DNA of 44,698 bases from Lachnospiraceae bacterium (GTDB lineage Bacteria; Bacillota; Clostridia; Lachnospirales; Anaerotignaceae). Under the pieces are notes generated by a model. It made no database searches. It was not told the DNA's origin and saw only the letters and a list, made by a program, of their open reading frames with translations. Where the stretch lies: the NCBI GenBank assembly GCA_019422065.1, contig JAHZEA010000006.1, forward strand, positions 1 to 44,698, written 5' to 3'. The translations under genes and the position numbers were made by a program. This document shows, one piece after another, positions 24,223 through 32,847 of this stretch. Position 1 is the stretch's first letter. Every line of letters starts with the position of its first letter.

Positions 24223-24489
24223 TTGGAAAGTAATTTTGTAGGTATTGGTTTTAAAAGCCTTATTAACTCAAACAGGATAATAGCTGTTGTAAGTCCTGAC
24301 TCGGCGCCTGTTAAAAGAATAATTTCCGACGCAAGAGCAAACAGCATGCTTATTGATGCCACATACGGCAGAAAAACAAGAAGTGTTATTATTATGGACA
24401 GCGGGCATGTGGTTTTAAGTCTTATAGGTACTGATACTATAGGTGCAAGGCTTACTGCGCCTAAGGAATGTGAGGAACAAAAGCAATGA
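24223..24489 (+). CDS. remA: RemA-family regulator (DUF370)
   Basis: RemA is a small DNA-binding protein that activates biofilm matrix and osmoprotection genes in Bacillus subtilis. The 88-residue product aligns by eye along its length: NFVGIGFKSLINSNRIIAVV, SPDSAPVKRIISDARANSM, LIDATYGRKTRSVIIMDSGHVVLS. The start is TTG 24223, 8 bases after GGAG, with no ATG nearby. Its last bases overlap the gmk start by 4 (ATGA). The yicC-remA-gmk-rpoZ order is conserved in Firmicutes. Confidence 0.92.
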   Translation: MESNFVGIGFKSLINSNRIIAVVSPDSAPVKRIISDARANSMLIDATYGRKTRSVIIMDSGHVVLSLIGTDTIGARLTAPKECEEQKQ

Positions 24490-25085
24490 TTGAAAAAGGA
24501 ACTCTTATTATAATTTCAGGGCCTTCAGGTTCCGGAAAGGGCACTGTAGTTGAAAAGCTTATAAACACTAATTCTTATGCTCTTTCTATTTCAGCTACCA
24601 CAAGGAGCCCAAGGGATTACGAAAAAGAAGGAGTGCATTATTTCTTTAAATCAGTTGACGAGTTTAAGAAAATGATTGAAAATAATGAGCTTCTTGAATG
24701 GGCTGAGTTTTGCGGTAACTTCTACGGTACTCCTAAAGAGTATGTTATGGGTAAACTTAACGAAGGCAAAAATGTAATACTTGAAATAGAGGTTCAGGGA
24801 GCGGCTCAGGTTAAAAAAATATTCCCTGAGGCTGTAACTGTTTTCTTAATTCCGCCTGATAAAGAAGAACTTAGAAAACGACTTACCGGCCGTGGAACTG
24901 AAGATAACGAAACAATAGAAAAAAGAATACAGCGTGCCTCGGAAGAAATTGAACTTTTGCCGAATTACGACTATGTTGTTATTAACGATGAGATTGAAAA
25001 TGCTGTTGAGCGCATAAACTGTATAGTTAAGGCAAGCAAATTTGAAAGCCACAGGTACATAGAAAAAATTAAAGACTTTAAATAA
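24486..25085 (+). CDS. gmk: Guanylate kinase
   Basis: Guanylate kinase converts GMP to GDP with ATP in the cytosol. The 199-residue protein has the P-loop GPSGSGKGT (12-20), the GMP-binding SATTRSPRDYEKEGVHYFF and the LEIEVQGAAQVKK segment, and a lid region with RLTGRGTEDNETIEKR. Length is normal. Start and the remA stop overlap by 4 bases. It is followed by rpoZ after 24 bases. Confidence 0.96.
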   Translation: MIEKGTLIIISGPSGSGKGTVVEKLINTNSYALSISATTRSPRDYEKEGVHYFFKSVDEFKKMIENNELLEWAEFCGNFYGTPKEYVMGKLNEGKNVILEIEVQGAAQVKKIFPEAVTVFLIPPDKEELRKRLTGRGTEDNETIEKRIQRASEEIELLPNYDYVVINDEIENAVERINCIVKASKFESHRYIEKIKDFK

Positions 25086-25109
25086 AAGAGATTTTAGGGA
25101 GAGATTAAA

Positions 25110-25460
25110 ATGTTAAGACCATCATACACAGACCTTTTAAGCGTTATTAATAAAGACGGCGATGACAACTCCGTTACAGCCAGCAGATATTCAATAGTTA
25201 TTGCGGCCTCAAAAAGAGCAAGACAGCTGGTAGACCATGCTGAGCCGCTTGTTAGTGTTTCAAAAGACAACAAGCCGGTTTCTATAGCTGTTAATGAGCT
25301 TTATCAGGGAAAGCTTAAAATAGTTGAAGACGGTGATATTGTTTGTGGTGAAAACTACCATCCGGAAGAAGAAGCCGAAGAAAATGCTGAGCAGGCAACA
25401 GTTGATACTGCTTTAGAAGAATCTGAAGAAAATGATAAAACTGATGAAGATGAGGAATAA
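25110..25460 (+). CDS. rpoZ: RNA polymerase omega subunit with acidic tail
   Basis: Omega assists assembly of the RNA polymerase beta-prime subunit. The 116-residue protein has the family core MLRPSYTDLL, SRYSIVIAASKRARQLVD and KPVSIAVNELYQGKLKI. From about residue 80 it continues into a tail of mostly Glu, Asp and Ala, making it longer than the usual 60-90 residues; such tails are variable in Clostridia. AGGGAGAG precedes the ATG. Confidence 0.92.
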   Translation: MLRPSYTDLLSVINKDGDDNSVTASRYSIVIAASKRARQLVDHAEPLVSVSKDNKPVSIAVNELYQGKLKIVEDGDIVCGENYHPEEEAEENAEQATVDTALEESEENDKTDEDEE

Positions 25461-25469
25461 ATAAAGTAC

Positions 25470-25519
25470 AGGCTGTATTTTCAAGACAAGTTATATAAGC
25501 TTGAAAATACGGCTTTTAA
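25470..25519 (+). terminator. 16-bp hairpin between rpoZ and priA
   Basis: Bases 25470-25485 pair with 25500-25515 over 16 bp (two G-U pairs) around a 14-base loop, with four T residues at the 3' edge. It may be a weak terminator or attenuator, because the priA ribosome site follows within 25 bases and no separate promoter is obvious. Confidence 0.55.
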
Positions 25520-25551
25520 ATTATTACGGCATTAAAAAAGGGGGCGCTTTT

Positions 25552-27804
25552 TTGGCTCTTTACGCCAGTGTTATTTTAGATAACCCAAGTCCTGAAATAG
25601 ACAGGATATTTGATTATGAAATACCTTTTGAGCTTTTAAATACTGTTGCGGCAGGATGCAGAGTAAAAGTGCCTTTTGGGCCTAAAAACAACCTTGTAGG
25701 CGGATACTGCCTTGATATAAAAAATTACAGTGATGTTCCGGCGGAAAAAATTAAAATGGTTTATTCCGTTGTGGATAATGAACCTTTAATAAGCCAAAAA
25801 ATGATAGAGCTTGCTTACTGGATGAAAGAAAAGTATTTCTGTACTTTATCACAATGCTTAAACGTAATTCTGCCTGCCGGTGCAAATCTTAAATTAAAAA
25901 ACTTAAGCAAAGCTGTTTTTTTGAATATTGATAAAGAAAAGGCCTACGAATTGTTAAAAAAGCTGGAAAAAAGCGGAAAAAATGCTTCTCAGCTTAAGGC
26001 TCTTAAATATGTTATTGAAAATAACGGATGTAAAATATCGGATATTTTAATAAATGCCAAAATAAGCCGTTCACCTATTGATACATTGATTAAAAACGGT
26101 ATACTTTTTTTAGGCGAAAAACAGAAAGAACATAAATTTGAGAACATTGCAATAGAGGATAAAACCGATAGGCCTAATCTTAATGAAGAACAGAAAAATG
26201 CCGTTAATGCTGTATTAAATAGCGACAATGAAAAGCCTTTTCTGCTTTTTGGAATAACAGGAAGCGGCAAAACAGAAGTATATTTAAGTATAATTGAAGA
26301 AGTACTAAAAAACGGAAAACAAGCAATTGTTCTTGTGCCGGAAATATCTCTTACGCCGCTTATAGTAGGGCGCTTTAAAAAGCGTTTCGGAAATAAAGCT
26401 GCCGTAACTCACAGCAAAATGAGCCAAGGCGAAAGGTATGAGATTTGGAGCAAAGCCAAAAGCGGCGATATTTCAATAGTAATAGGCCCAAGAAGTGCTG
26501 TATTTATGCCATTTAAAAACTTAGGCATAATTATAATAGACGAGGAACACGAAAGCTCATATATTTCGGAAACGTCGCCTAAATACAGCGCCTGTCAGGT
26601 GGCACAGGAAATATGCAGGGTAAGCGAAGCGAAATTGCTTTTAGGCTCAGCTACACCGCTTATTGATAGTTTTCTTAAGACTCAAAAAGGTGAATACAGG
26701 TTATTAAGGCTTACTAAAAGAGCAGGAGAAGGTACTCTGCCGGAAACTGAAATTGTGGATATGCGCAGGGAGCTTGAGGAAGGCAACAGAACAGTTTTCA
26801 GCAGAAAGCTGTACTACGCCATTAAAGAAAAGCTTGACAAACATCAGCAGATTATGCTTTTCTTAAACAGACGGGGTTACTCTACTTTTGTTTCTTGCAG
26901 AAAATGCGGCCATGTAATGATGTGTCCTAACTGCTCTGTTAGTTACAGGTATCATTATAAGGGTAATTTTCTTATGTGTCATTACTGTGGTAAAAAGGAA
27001 GAAGTCCCTACAGTTTGCCCACAGTGCGGTTCTAAATACATAAAATATTTTGGAACAGGAACGCAGAAAATAGAAGATGAAGTTAAAAGAATGTTTCCCG
27101 GTGCCAGAGTGCTGAGAATGGATTTTGACACCGTTTCAAAAAAAGGCAGCCACAGAGCTATACTAAATGCTTTTGCAAATGGTGAGGCTGATATTCTTAT
27201 AGGTACTCAAATGATAGCAAAGGGACATGATTTTCCTAATGTTACATTAGTTGGTATTATGGCTGCTGATGTGTCCCTTAATGTGGGCGATTACAGAGGC
27301 AGTGAGGTTACATTTGAACTTATAACTCAAGCAGCAGGCCGTGCCGGAAGAAGCGGCGCAAAAGGCCGGGTTATTATACAAACGTATCAAAGCGAACATT
27401 ACGCTATTGAATGTGCCGCAAAACAAGATTATGAGTCTTTTTATAAAAAAGAGTGCGCAGTAAGAAAAACATTGGAATATCCGCCGTTTTCTTTTGTGTA
27501 TACTTTACTTTTCAGCGGCAAAGACGAAAATAAAGTAAATGAAAAAATAACGGATTTTGGCAAAATTGTTACGGAAAACAAATGCTTTTTTGAAAGCAAA
27601 GATATAAAAATAAATATAATCGGGCCGACTGAAGCTGTTATTTATAAAGTGAAAAATGAATACCGGATGACATTATCGGTAAAATGCAGCAGTGAATCAG
27701 CTTTAAGGACATTTATAAAAAAATCCATGACGGAATATAATGAAAAATATAAAAGTTCAGCCGTAAATGTTAATTTGTATATGTCAGCAAGAAATATGTT
27801 TTAA
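25552..27804 (+). CDS. priA: Primosomal protein N' (replication restart helicase PriA)
   Basis: PriA recognises stalled forks and reloads the replicative helicase. The 750-residue protein has the N-terminal 3' DNA-binding domain (YASVILDNPSPEIDRIFDYEIP), Walker A GITGSGKTEV, the DEEH box (IIIDEEHESSY) and eight zinc-binding Cys (CRKCGHVMMCPNC, then CHYCG and CPQCG). The C-terminal helicase motifs are IGTQMIAKGHDFPNVTLVG and TQAAGRAGR. A longer frame opens at 25501, but that lies in the hairpin. TTG 25552, 7 bases after GGGGG, puts the N-terminus where the family begins, so I use it. Confidence 0.93.
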   Translation: MALYASVILDNPSPEIDRIFDYEIPFELLNTVAAGCRVKVPFGPKNNLVGGYCLDIKNYSDVPAEKIKMVYSVVDNEPLISQKMIELAYWMKEKYFCTLSQCLNVILPAGANLKLKNLSKAVFLNIDKEKAYELLKKLEKSGKNASQLKALKYVIENNGCKISDILINAKISRSPIDTLIKNGILFLGEKQKEHKFENIAIEDKTDRPNLNEEQKNAVNAVLNSDNEKPFLLFGITGSGKTEVYLSIIEEVLKNGKQAIVLVPEISLTPLIVGRFKKRFGNKAAVTHSKMSQGERYEIWSKAKSGDISIVIGPRSAVFMPFKNLGIIIIDEEHESSYISETSPKYSACQVAQEICRVSEAKLLLGSATPLIDSFLKTQKGEYRLLRLTKRAGEGTLPETEIVDMRRELEEGNRTVFSRKLYYAIKEKLDKHQQIMLFLNRRGYSTFVSCRKCGHVMMCPNCSVSYRYHYKGNFLMCHYCGKKEEVPTVCPQCGSKYIKYFGTGTQKIEDEVKRMFPGARVLRMDFDTVSKKGSHRAILNAFANGEADILIGTQMIAKGHDFPNVTLVGIMAADVSLNVGDYRGSEVTFELITQAAGRAGRSGAKGRVIIQTYQSEHYAIECAAKQDYESFYKKECAVRKTLEYPPFSFVYTLLFSGKDENKVNEKITDFGKIVTENKCFFESKDIKINIIGPTEAVIYKVKNEYRMTLSVKCSSESALRTFIKKSMTEYNEKYKSSAVNVNLYMSARNMF

Positions 27805-27823
27805 ACCGGAGGTATAATTAAAA

Positions 27824-28297
27824 ATGGCTAAAAGAAAAATAAGAATAAGCACAGACGAAGTTTTAAGAAAGATTTCAAAGCCTGTAAGCGCTATTACACC
27901 TAGTGTTTTAACGCTTCTTGATGATATGGCAGAGACTATGTATGCTGCTAATGGTGTGGGCCTTGCAGCGCCTCAGGTAGGCATACTTAAAAGAATAGTA
28001 GTTATAGATATAGGTGATGGCCTTGTAGAGCTTATAAACCCTGTTGTTGTTGAAACAAAAGGTTCTCAGATAGGAAATGAAGGCTGTTTAAGCATACCGG
28101 GTTACAGCGCACCTGTTGAAAGACCGGAATATGTAAAAGTTAAGGCATTAAACAGAAAAGGTGAGGAAATAATAGTTGAGGGAAAAGACCTTATGGCAGT
28201 AGCTTTATGCCACGAAACAGACCACCTCGACGGTATACTGTATATTGATAAAGCTCTTGAAGAAGCAGAGCCGGTGGAAGAAAGGCAGGACGATTAA
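27824..28297 (+). CDS. def: Peptide deformylase
   Basis: This metalloenzyme removes the N-formyl group from nascent proteins. The 157-residue protein shows all three motifs: G44VGLAAPQVG, EGCLSIPG with metal ligand C88, and H130-E-T-D-H134. The stop and the fmt start share a base (TAATG), pairing the enzyme that removes formyl groups with the one that puts them on initiator tRNA, as in most bacteria. Confidence 0.96.
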   Translation: MAKRKIRISTDEVLRKISKPVSAITPSVLTLLDDMAETMYAANGVGLAAPQVGILKRIVVIDIGDGLVELINPVVVETKGSQIGNEGCLSIPGYSAPVERPEYVKVKALNRKGEEIIVEGKDLMAVALCHETDHLDGILYIDKALEEAEPVEERQDD

Positions 28298-29223
28298 TGA
28301 ACGTAATTTTTATGGGTACTCCGGAATTTGCCGTTGATACCCTTCAAATGCTTATTAAAAAGCATAATGTGCTTGCTGTTGTTACACAGCCGGATAAGCC
28401 TAAGGGCCGCGGTAAAAAAATGATACCGCCTGTTGTGAAAGAAATAGCACTGGAAAATAGTATTGATGTTTTGCAGCCTGTAAGTGCCAAAGCGCCTGAG
28501 TTTGCGGAAGAACTTAAAAAATATAACGCAGATATATTTGTTGTTGCGGCTTACGGCCAGATACTGCCGGAGGAAGTGCTTAATATTCCAAAATACGGCT
28601 CAATTAATGTTCATGGCTCACTTTTACCTCTTTACAGGGGTGCGGCGCCTATGCAAAGAGCTGTAATGGATGGATGCAAAGTTACAGGTATTACAATTAT
28701 GCATATGGCTAAAGGCCTTGACTGTGGTGATATGATTTCTAAAAGAGAAGTTGAGATAACAGACGAGGACACTTATGGCACGTTAGGTAAAAAGCTTGCT
28801 TCATGCGGAGCACAGCTTTTGGAAGAAGCTTTAATTGATATTGAAAATGGTACAGCAAAAAGAGAAAAACAGGACGATTCAAAAGCAACATACGCACACA
28901 TGATTAACAGAGATATGACTCACATCAATTGGAACAAAACGGCTTTTGAAATTTCCTGTTTTGTAAGGGGCCTTAACCCTAACATGGGGGCATATACGCT
29001 TTTAAATGGCGAAGTGCTTAAAATTTGGAAAGTAAGGGTTTTGGACAAGGAGTATAGCGGGGAAAACGGTTGTATTTGTGAAACAAACAAAAAAGGGTTT
29101 ATTGTAAAGTGCGCCAAAGGCAGTATTGAAGTTCTTTCTGTTCAGGCAAAAGGCGGCAAAGAAATGGATACAGGCGCATATATGAGGGGTCACGCAGTTG
29201 AAACAGGCACAGTTTTACAATAA
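28297..29223 (+). CDS. fmt: Methionyl-tRNA formyltransferase
   Basis: This enzyme formylates Met-tRNA(fMet) using 10-formyl-THF. The 308-residue protein has VIFMGTPEFAV at the N-terminus, the catalytic region with NVHGSLLPLYRGAAP (Asn-x-His) and THINWNKTAFEI in the C-terminal tRNA-binding part. Length is normal. It is translationally coupled to def. The next reading frame is the broken metallopeptidase. Confidence 0.96.
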   Translation: MNVIFMGTPEFAVDTLQMLIKKHNVLAVVTQPDKPKGRGKKMIPPVVKEIALENSIDVLQPVSAKAPEFAEELKKYNADIFVVAAYGQILPEEVLNIPKYGSINVHGSLLPLYRGAAPMQRAVMDGCKVTGITIMHMAKGLDCGDMISKREVEITDEDTYGTLGKKLASCGAQLLEEALIDIENGTAKREKQDDSKATYAHMINRDMTHINWNKTAFEISCFVRGLNPNMGAYTLLNGEVLKIWKVRVLDKEYSGENGCICETNKKGFIVKCAKGSIEVLSVQAKGGKEMDTGAYMRGHAVETGTVLQ

Positions 29224-29238
29224 TAAGGAGTGATAAAG

Positions 29239-29929
29239 ATGTTTTATTTTAATTTCCAGTACATCTATTTACTGATACCTGCGTTTATACTTGCTATGTA
29301 TGCCCAATCAAAGGTAAACAGTACATTTAACAAATATTCAAGAGTAAGAAGCTCAAGTTGCTGAGGAGCTTATGCACAGAGCCGGAATTTATGATGTAAG
29401 GATAGAGAGAATACACGGAAATCTTACAGACCATTATGACCCTATGCATAAGGTTTTGCGTCTTTCAGACCCGGTATACTCAAGCACATCTCTTGCAGCT
29501 ATTGGTGTTGCGGCTCACGAAACCGGCCATGCTGTGCAGCATAATGTGGGATATGTGCCGCTTTCATTAAGAAGCGCTATGGTACCACTTACAAACTTTA
29601 GCTCAAGACTTGCAATGCCGTTGATATTTCTTGGTATTCTTTTTGGCTATAACAGTGGTTCAAGCTTTGGATATACATTAATTCAGGGTGGTATAATACT
29701 TTTTGCTCTTGCCGTTCTTTTTTCAATAGTAACTCTCCCTGTGGAGTTTAACGCATCATCAAGGGCTGTTAAAATGTTGGGAAATTACGGAATACTTTCT
29801 ACTGACGAGCTTGAGCCGGTTAAAAAAGTTTTGGGAGCAGCTGCTTTAACTTATGTTGCATCAGCAGTAAGTGCCATATTATCACTTTTGCGTCTTATTC
29901 TTATATTTGGCAGAAGAGATGATAGGTAA
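29239..29929 (+). pseudogene. YugP-family zinc metallopeptidase with internal frameshift
   Basis: The gene begins well: AAGGAGTG, then ATG 29239, a membrane segment (YIYLLIPAFILAMYAQ) and STFNKYSRVRSSS, as in YugP-type neutral zinc metallopeptidases. It then meets TGA at 29362. In the next frame the family sequence resumes as AQVAEELMHRAGIYDVRIER (from 29351), with the HETGH zinc motif, further membrane segments and a normal end at 29929. The family's SSGLTG motif is missing at the junction. The break matches loss of about 20 bases between two copies of AGCTCAAG. The remainder is well preserved, so this is a recent mutation or an assembly error. An internal ATG at 29372 could make a truncated soluble-start product of 185 residues, but it has no matching ribosome site spacing by design. 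Confidence 0.82.
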
Positions 29930-29944
29930 AGGAGATGTTTTTAT

Positions 29945-30274
29945 TTGGAAAAGTTATTTGCTAAAAATATCGATACACAGTCTGATTTTGCCGGCGAAGG
30001 CGTAACACGAAAAGTGCTTTCTTATACAGGTGAACTTATGATTTGTGAGGTAATGTTTAAAAAAGGTGCTGTTATTGCATCACATGCTCATAAAAATGTT
30101 CAAAGCACTTATGTTGCGGAAGGAAAAATTTCTTTTACTTTAAAAGATAAAACTCAAATACTTGAAAAAGGCGATACTGTTATATCTTGTGCCAATATTC
30201 CGCATAGCGTAGAAGCTTTGGAAGATAGTGTTTGTATTGACGTTTTTTCGCCTATGCGTGAAGATTTTATATGA
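29945..30274 (+). CDS. Small cupin-domain protein
   Basis: The 109-residue protein is a single cupin barrel: the first motif is SHAHKNVQSTYVAEGKISFTL (His, His and a Glu), and the second is ISCANIPHSVEAL (His). These residues usually bind one divalent metal. The substrate is unknown; small cupins of this kind occur as sugar-, oxidative- or regulatory-linked proteins. The start is TTG 29945 after AAAGGAGATG. It may be cotranscribed with the metallopeptidase and ends in a terminator. Confidence 0.78.
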   Translation: MEKLFAKNIDTQSDFAGEGVTRKVLSYTGELMICEVMFKKGAVIASHAHKNVQSTYVAEGKISFTLKDKTQILEKGDTVISCANIPHSVEALEDSVCIDVFSPMREDFI

Positions 30275-30281
30275 TTTTTTG

Positions 30282-30320
30282 AGGCTTCGCTGTTTTTTAC
30301 GGCGGAGCCTTAAGTTTTTT
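30282..30320 (+). terminator. Terminator after the cupin gene
   Basis: AGGCTTCGCT (30282-30291) pairs with GGCGGAGCCT (30301-30310) with two G-U pairs; a run of six T residues follows at 30315-30320. Confidence 0.8.
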
Positions 30321-30342
30321 ATTATTTTTAATATATTAAGCG

Positions 30343-30371
30343 TTGTTAAAATATTTGGTTTGTCATATAAT
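30343..30371 (+). promoter_or_regulatory. Promoter of the rsmB-rlmN-prpC-prkC operon
   Basis: TTGTTA (30343-30348) and TATAAT (30366-30371) are 17 bases apart, right after the upstream terminator. The leader would be about 75 bases. Confidence 0.65.
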
Positions 30372-30454
30372 GTTACTTTGTGTAAAAAGTAATTGTCTAA
30401 TATGGTTATTTGCTGTAAAATAATATATTAAGTTGGCTTTGGAAGGAAGATAGT

Positions 30455-31798
30455 ATGATAGTTATTAACCCGAGAGAAGTATGCGCATCTGTGCTTGAGG
30501 ATATATTCGTAAACGGAAGTTACAGCAATATAGCATTAAAAAAGGCTCTTAAGCAAAACGGAGCTATGCCGCTTAGAGATAGGGCTTTTGTTACAGAAAA
30601 CGTAAACGGTACTTTAAGAAATATAATCTATATTGATTATGTGATAAACAGCTTTTCAAATACAAAAACAGTTAAAATGAAACCTTATATAGCAGCCGTA
30701 TTAAGAAGTGCTGTTTATCAGATAATATTTATGGATGTACCACAAAGCGCTGCCATTAATGAAGGCGTTAAGCTTATTAAGCGCCGCGGACTTGGCGGCC
30801 TTGCGGGATTTTCAAATGCGGTTTTAAGAAAAATAGCCGAAAATTATAATAATATTGACTTGCCCAAGGATAGGGCGGAATATATAAGTGTTAAATATTC
30901 TCATCCGCTTTGGCTTGTTAAAATGTGGCTCAGCTATTATGGTGAGGATTTTACAAAAGAACTTTGCAAATCCAACTGCGGTAAACCGCCTGTTACAATA
31001 TGCCTAAATACTTTAAAAACAGATATGAAAGGCCTTTGTGAAAGTCTTTCAAAAGATGGTGTTGAGCATGAAACTGGGCGGTATTTAAAAAACAGTATTA
31101 CAATATCTAAAATAAGCGATATTGCTTCACTTGAGGCTTTTAAAAAAGGCTATTTTCATGTTCAGGACGAAAGCTCATCTTTAGCTGTTAATGTGCTTTC
31201 CCCTAAAGAAGGCGAAAAAATACTTGACGTGTGTGCTTCACCCGGCGGAAAAAGTGTGCTTATAGCTGAGATGATGAATAATAAAGGAACTGTTGTATCA
31301 AGGGATATATTCGACCATAGGCTTGAGCTTATAAATGATAGTGCTTCAAGGCTTGGAATAAATATTATACAAACCCAAAATCAGGATGCCGCAGTATTTA
31401 ATCCGGAAGACGTTGAAAAATACGACAGGGTTATTGTTGACGCGCCATGCTCCGGTTTTGGCCTTATGCGTAAGAAAGCCGATATAAGGCTTAAAAAAGA
31501 CGGAAATGATATTGACAGTTTAATTAAACTGCAAAGGGATATTCTTTCAACAGTTTGGAAATATGTAAAAAAAGGCGGTGTGCTTGTTTACAGCACATGC
31601 ACTGTATCTAAGAAAGAAAATCAGAATAACGTAAAATGGTTTTTGGAAAATTTCCCTTTTGAGGCGGAAAATATACAAAACTATCTGCCGGATAACATTA
31701 AAGTGCCGGATGGTGAAAGTGGTTTTATACAGCTTTTTACTAATATACACGGCACAGACGGCTTTTTTATAGCAAGACTTAAAAGAAAGGAGCAGTAA
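30455..31798 (+). CDS. rsmB: 16S rRNA (cytosine-967-C5)-methyltransferase RsmB
   Basis: RsmB methylates C967 of 16S rRNA with SAM. The 447-residue protein has an N-terminal NusB-like RNA-binding domain (about 1-130), then a Rossmann methyltransferase domain with SAM motif VCASPGGKSVLIAEMM, the catalytic-site VDAPCSGFGLMRKK, and the second cysteine motif STCTVSKKENQ. Both active-site cysteines of the m5C family are present. It begins the operon that continues to thiN. Confidence 0.93.
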   Translation: MIVINPREVCASVLEDIFVNGSYSNIALKKALKQNGAMPLRDRAFVTENVNGTLRNIIYIDYVINSFSNTKTVKMKPYIAAVLRSAVYQIIFMDVPQSAAINEGVKLIKRRGLGGLAGFSNAVLRKIAENYNNIDLPKDRAEYISVKYSHPLWLVKMWLSYYGEDFTKELCKSNCGKPPVTICLNTLKTDMKGLCESLSKDGVEHETGRYLKNSITISKISDIASLEAFKKGYFHVQDESSSLAVNVLSPKEGEKILDVCASPGGKSVLIAEMMNNKGTVVSRDIFDHRLELINDSASRLGINIIQTQNQDAAVFNPEDVEKYDRVIVDAPCSGFGLMRKKADIRLKKDGNDIDSLIKLQRDILSTVWKYVKKGGVLVYSTCTVSKKENQNNVKWFLENFPFEAENIQNYLPDNIKVPDGESGFIQLFTNIHGTDGFFIARLKRKEQ

Positions 31799-31799
31799 A

Positions 31800-32840
31800 A
31801 TGGCTAAGACTGATTTAAAGTCTATGGCGTTAGATGAATTAGAAGATTTATTAGTTGAAATGGGTGAGCAGAAGTTCAGAGCTAAGCAGATATTTCAATG
31901 GCTGCATGAAAAAAGAGTCTGTTCATTTGACGAGATGACTAATTTATCTAAGGGCTTAAGGGAAAAATTGGCTGAGACAACTAAGATAAGCAATGTTAAA
32001 ATAGTAGAAAAACTTGAGTCTCAAAAAGACGGTACTTCAAAATACCTTTTTGCCCTTGATAACGATAATGTAATAGAAAGCGTTCTTATGCGCTACTCTT
32101 ATGGCAATGCTGTTTGCGTTTCAACTCAGGCAGGGTGCAGAATGGGATGTGCTTTCTGTGCTTCTACGCTCAATGGTTTGGAATACAATCTTTTAGCCGG
32201 TGAAATGCTTTCACAGGTGTATAAAATTCAGGAAGATATAGGCCAAAGGGTTTCAAGCATTGTGCTTATGGGCAGCGGAGAACCTCTTGATAATTACGAT
32301 AATGTAATTAAATTTATAAAGCTTGTTAACTCAAATGCCGGTATAGGAATAGGTCAAAGACATATTACACTTTCAACATGCGGCCTTGCCGACGGTATAG
32401 ACAGGCTTAGGGAAGAAGATTTGCAGATAACCCTTGCAATTTCACTTCATGCGCCTAATGATGAAATAAGAAATCGCATAATGCCGGTTTCTAAAAAATA
32501 TAATATGGAAAGGCTTTTAGCAGCCTGCAAAAATTATTCGGACTATACAAAAAGGCGAATTACATTTGAGTACGCAATGATAAGAGGCGTAAACGACAGC
32601 ACAGAAAATGCTTTAGAGCTTGCCGGAAAACTTAAAAACATGCTCTGTCATGTAAATCTTATACCGGTAAACGATGTTAAAGAACGTAATTTTGTAAAAA
32701 GCAATGAGGAAACAATACAGAATTTTGCCTCTGTACTTAATTCAAAAGGTATTGAAACAACTATTAGACGAAAGCTGGGAAGCGATATTAATGCCGCTTG
32801 TGGCCAGCTTAGGAGAGGATATCTGAACAACAGGAGGTGA
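31800..32840 (+). CDS. rlmN: Dual-specificity RNA methyltransferase RlmN
   Basis: RlmN is a radical-SAM enzyme that makes m2A2503 in 23S rRNA and m2A37 in some tRNAs. The 346-residue protein binds its [4Fe-4S] cluster through C113-x3-C117-x2-C120 (CRMGCAFC). The two catalytic cysteines of the ping-pong mechanism are seen in NAVCVSTQ (C106) and NAACGQLR (C334). Also present are the SAM-binding MGSGEPLDNYDNV and ISLHAPND motifs. It lies one base after the rsmB stop. Confidence 0.95.
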   Translation: MAKTDLKSMALDELEDLLVEMGEQKFRAKQIFQWLHEKRVCSFDEMTNLSKGLREKLAETTKISNVKIVEKLESQKDGTSKYLFALDNDNVIESVLMRYSYGNAVCVSTQAGCRMGCAFCASTLNGLEYNLLAGEMLSQVYKIQEDIGQRVSSIVLMGSGEPLDNYDNVIKFIKLVNSNAGIGIGQRHITLSTCGLADGIDRLREEDLQITLAISLHAPNDEIRNRIMPVSKKYNMERLLAACKNYSDYTKRRITFEYAMIRGVNDSTENALELAGKLKNMLCHVNLIPVNDVKERNFVKSNEETIQNFASVLNSKGIETTIRRKLGSDINAACGQLRRGYLNNRR

Positions 32841-32847
32841 CCGTAAA

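Noticed and set aside
29340..29375. Programmed ribosomal frameshift in the YugP-type gene
   Set aside because: There is no slippery heptamer or downstream pseudoknot at the junction, and the family's SSGLTG residues are missing altogether, which slippage cannot restore.
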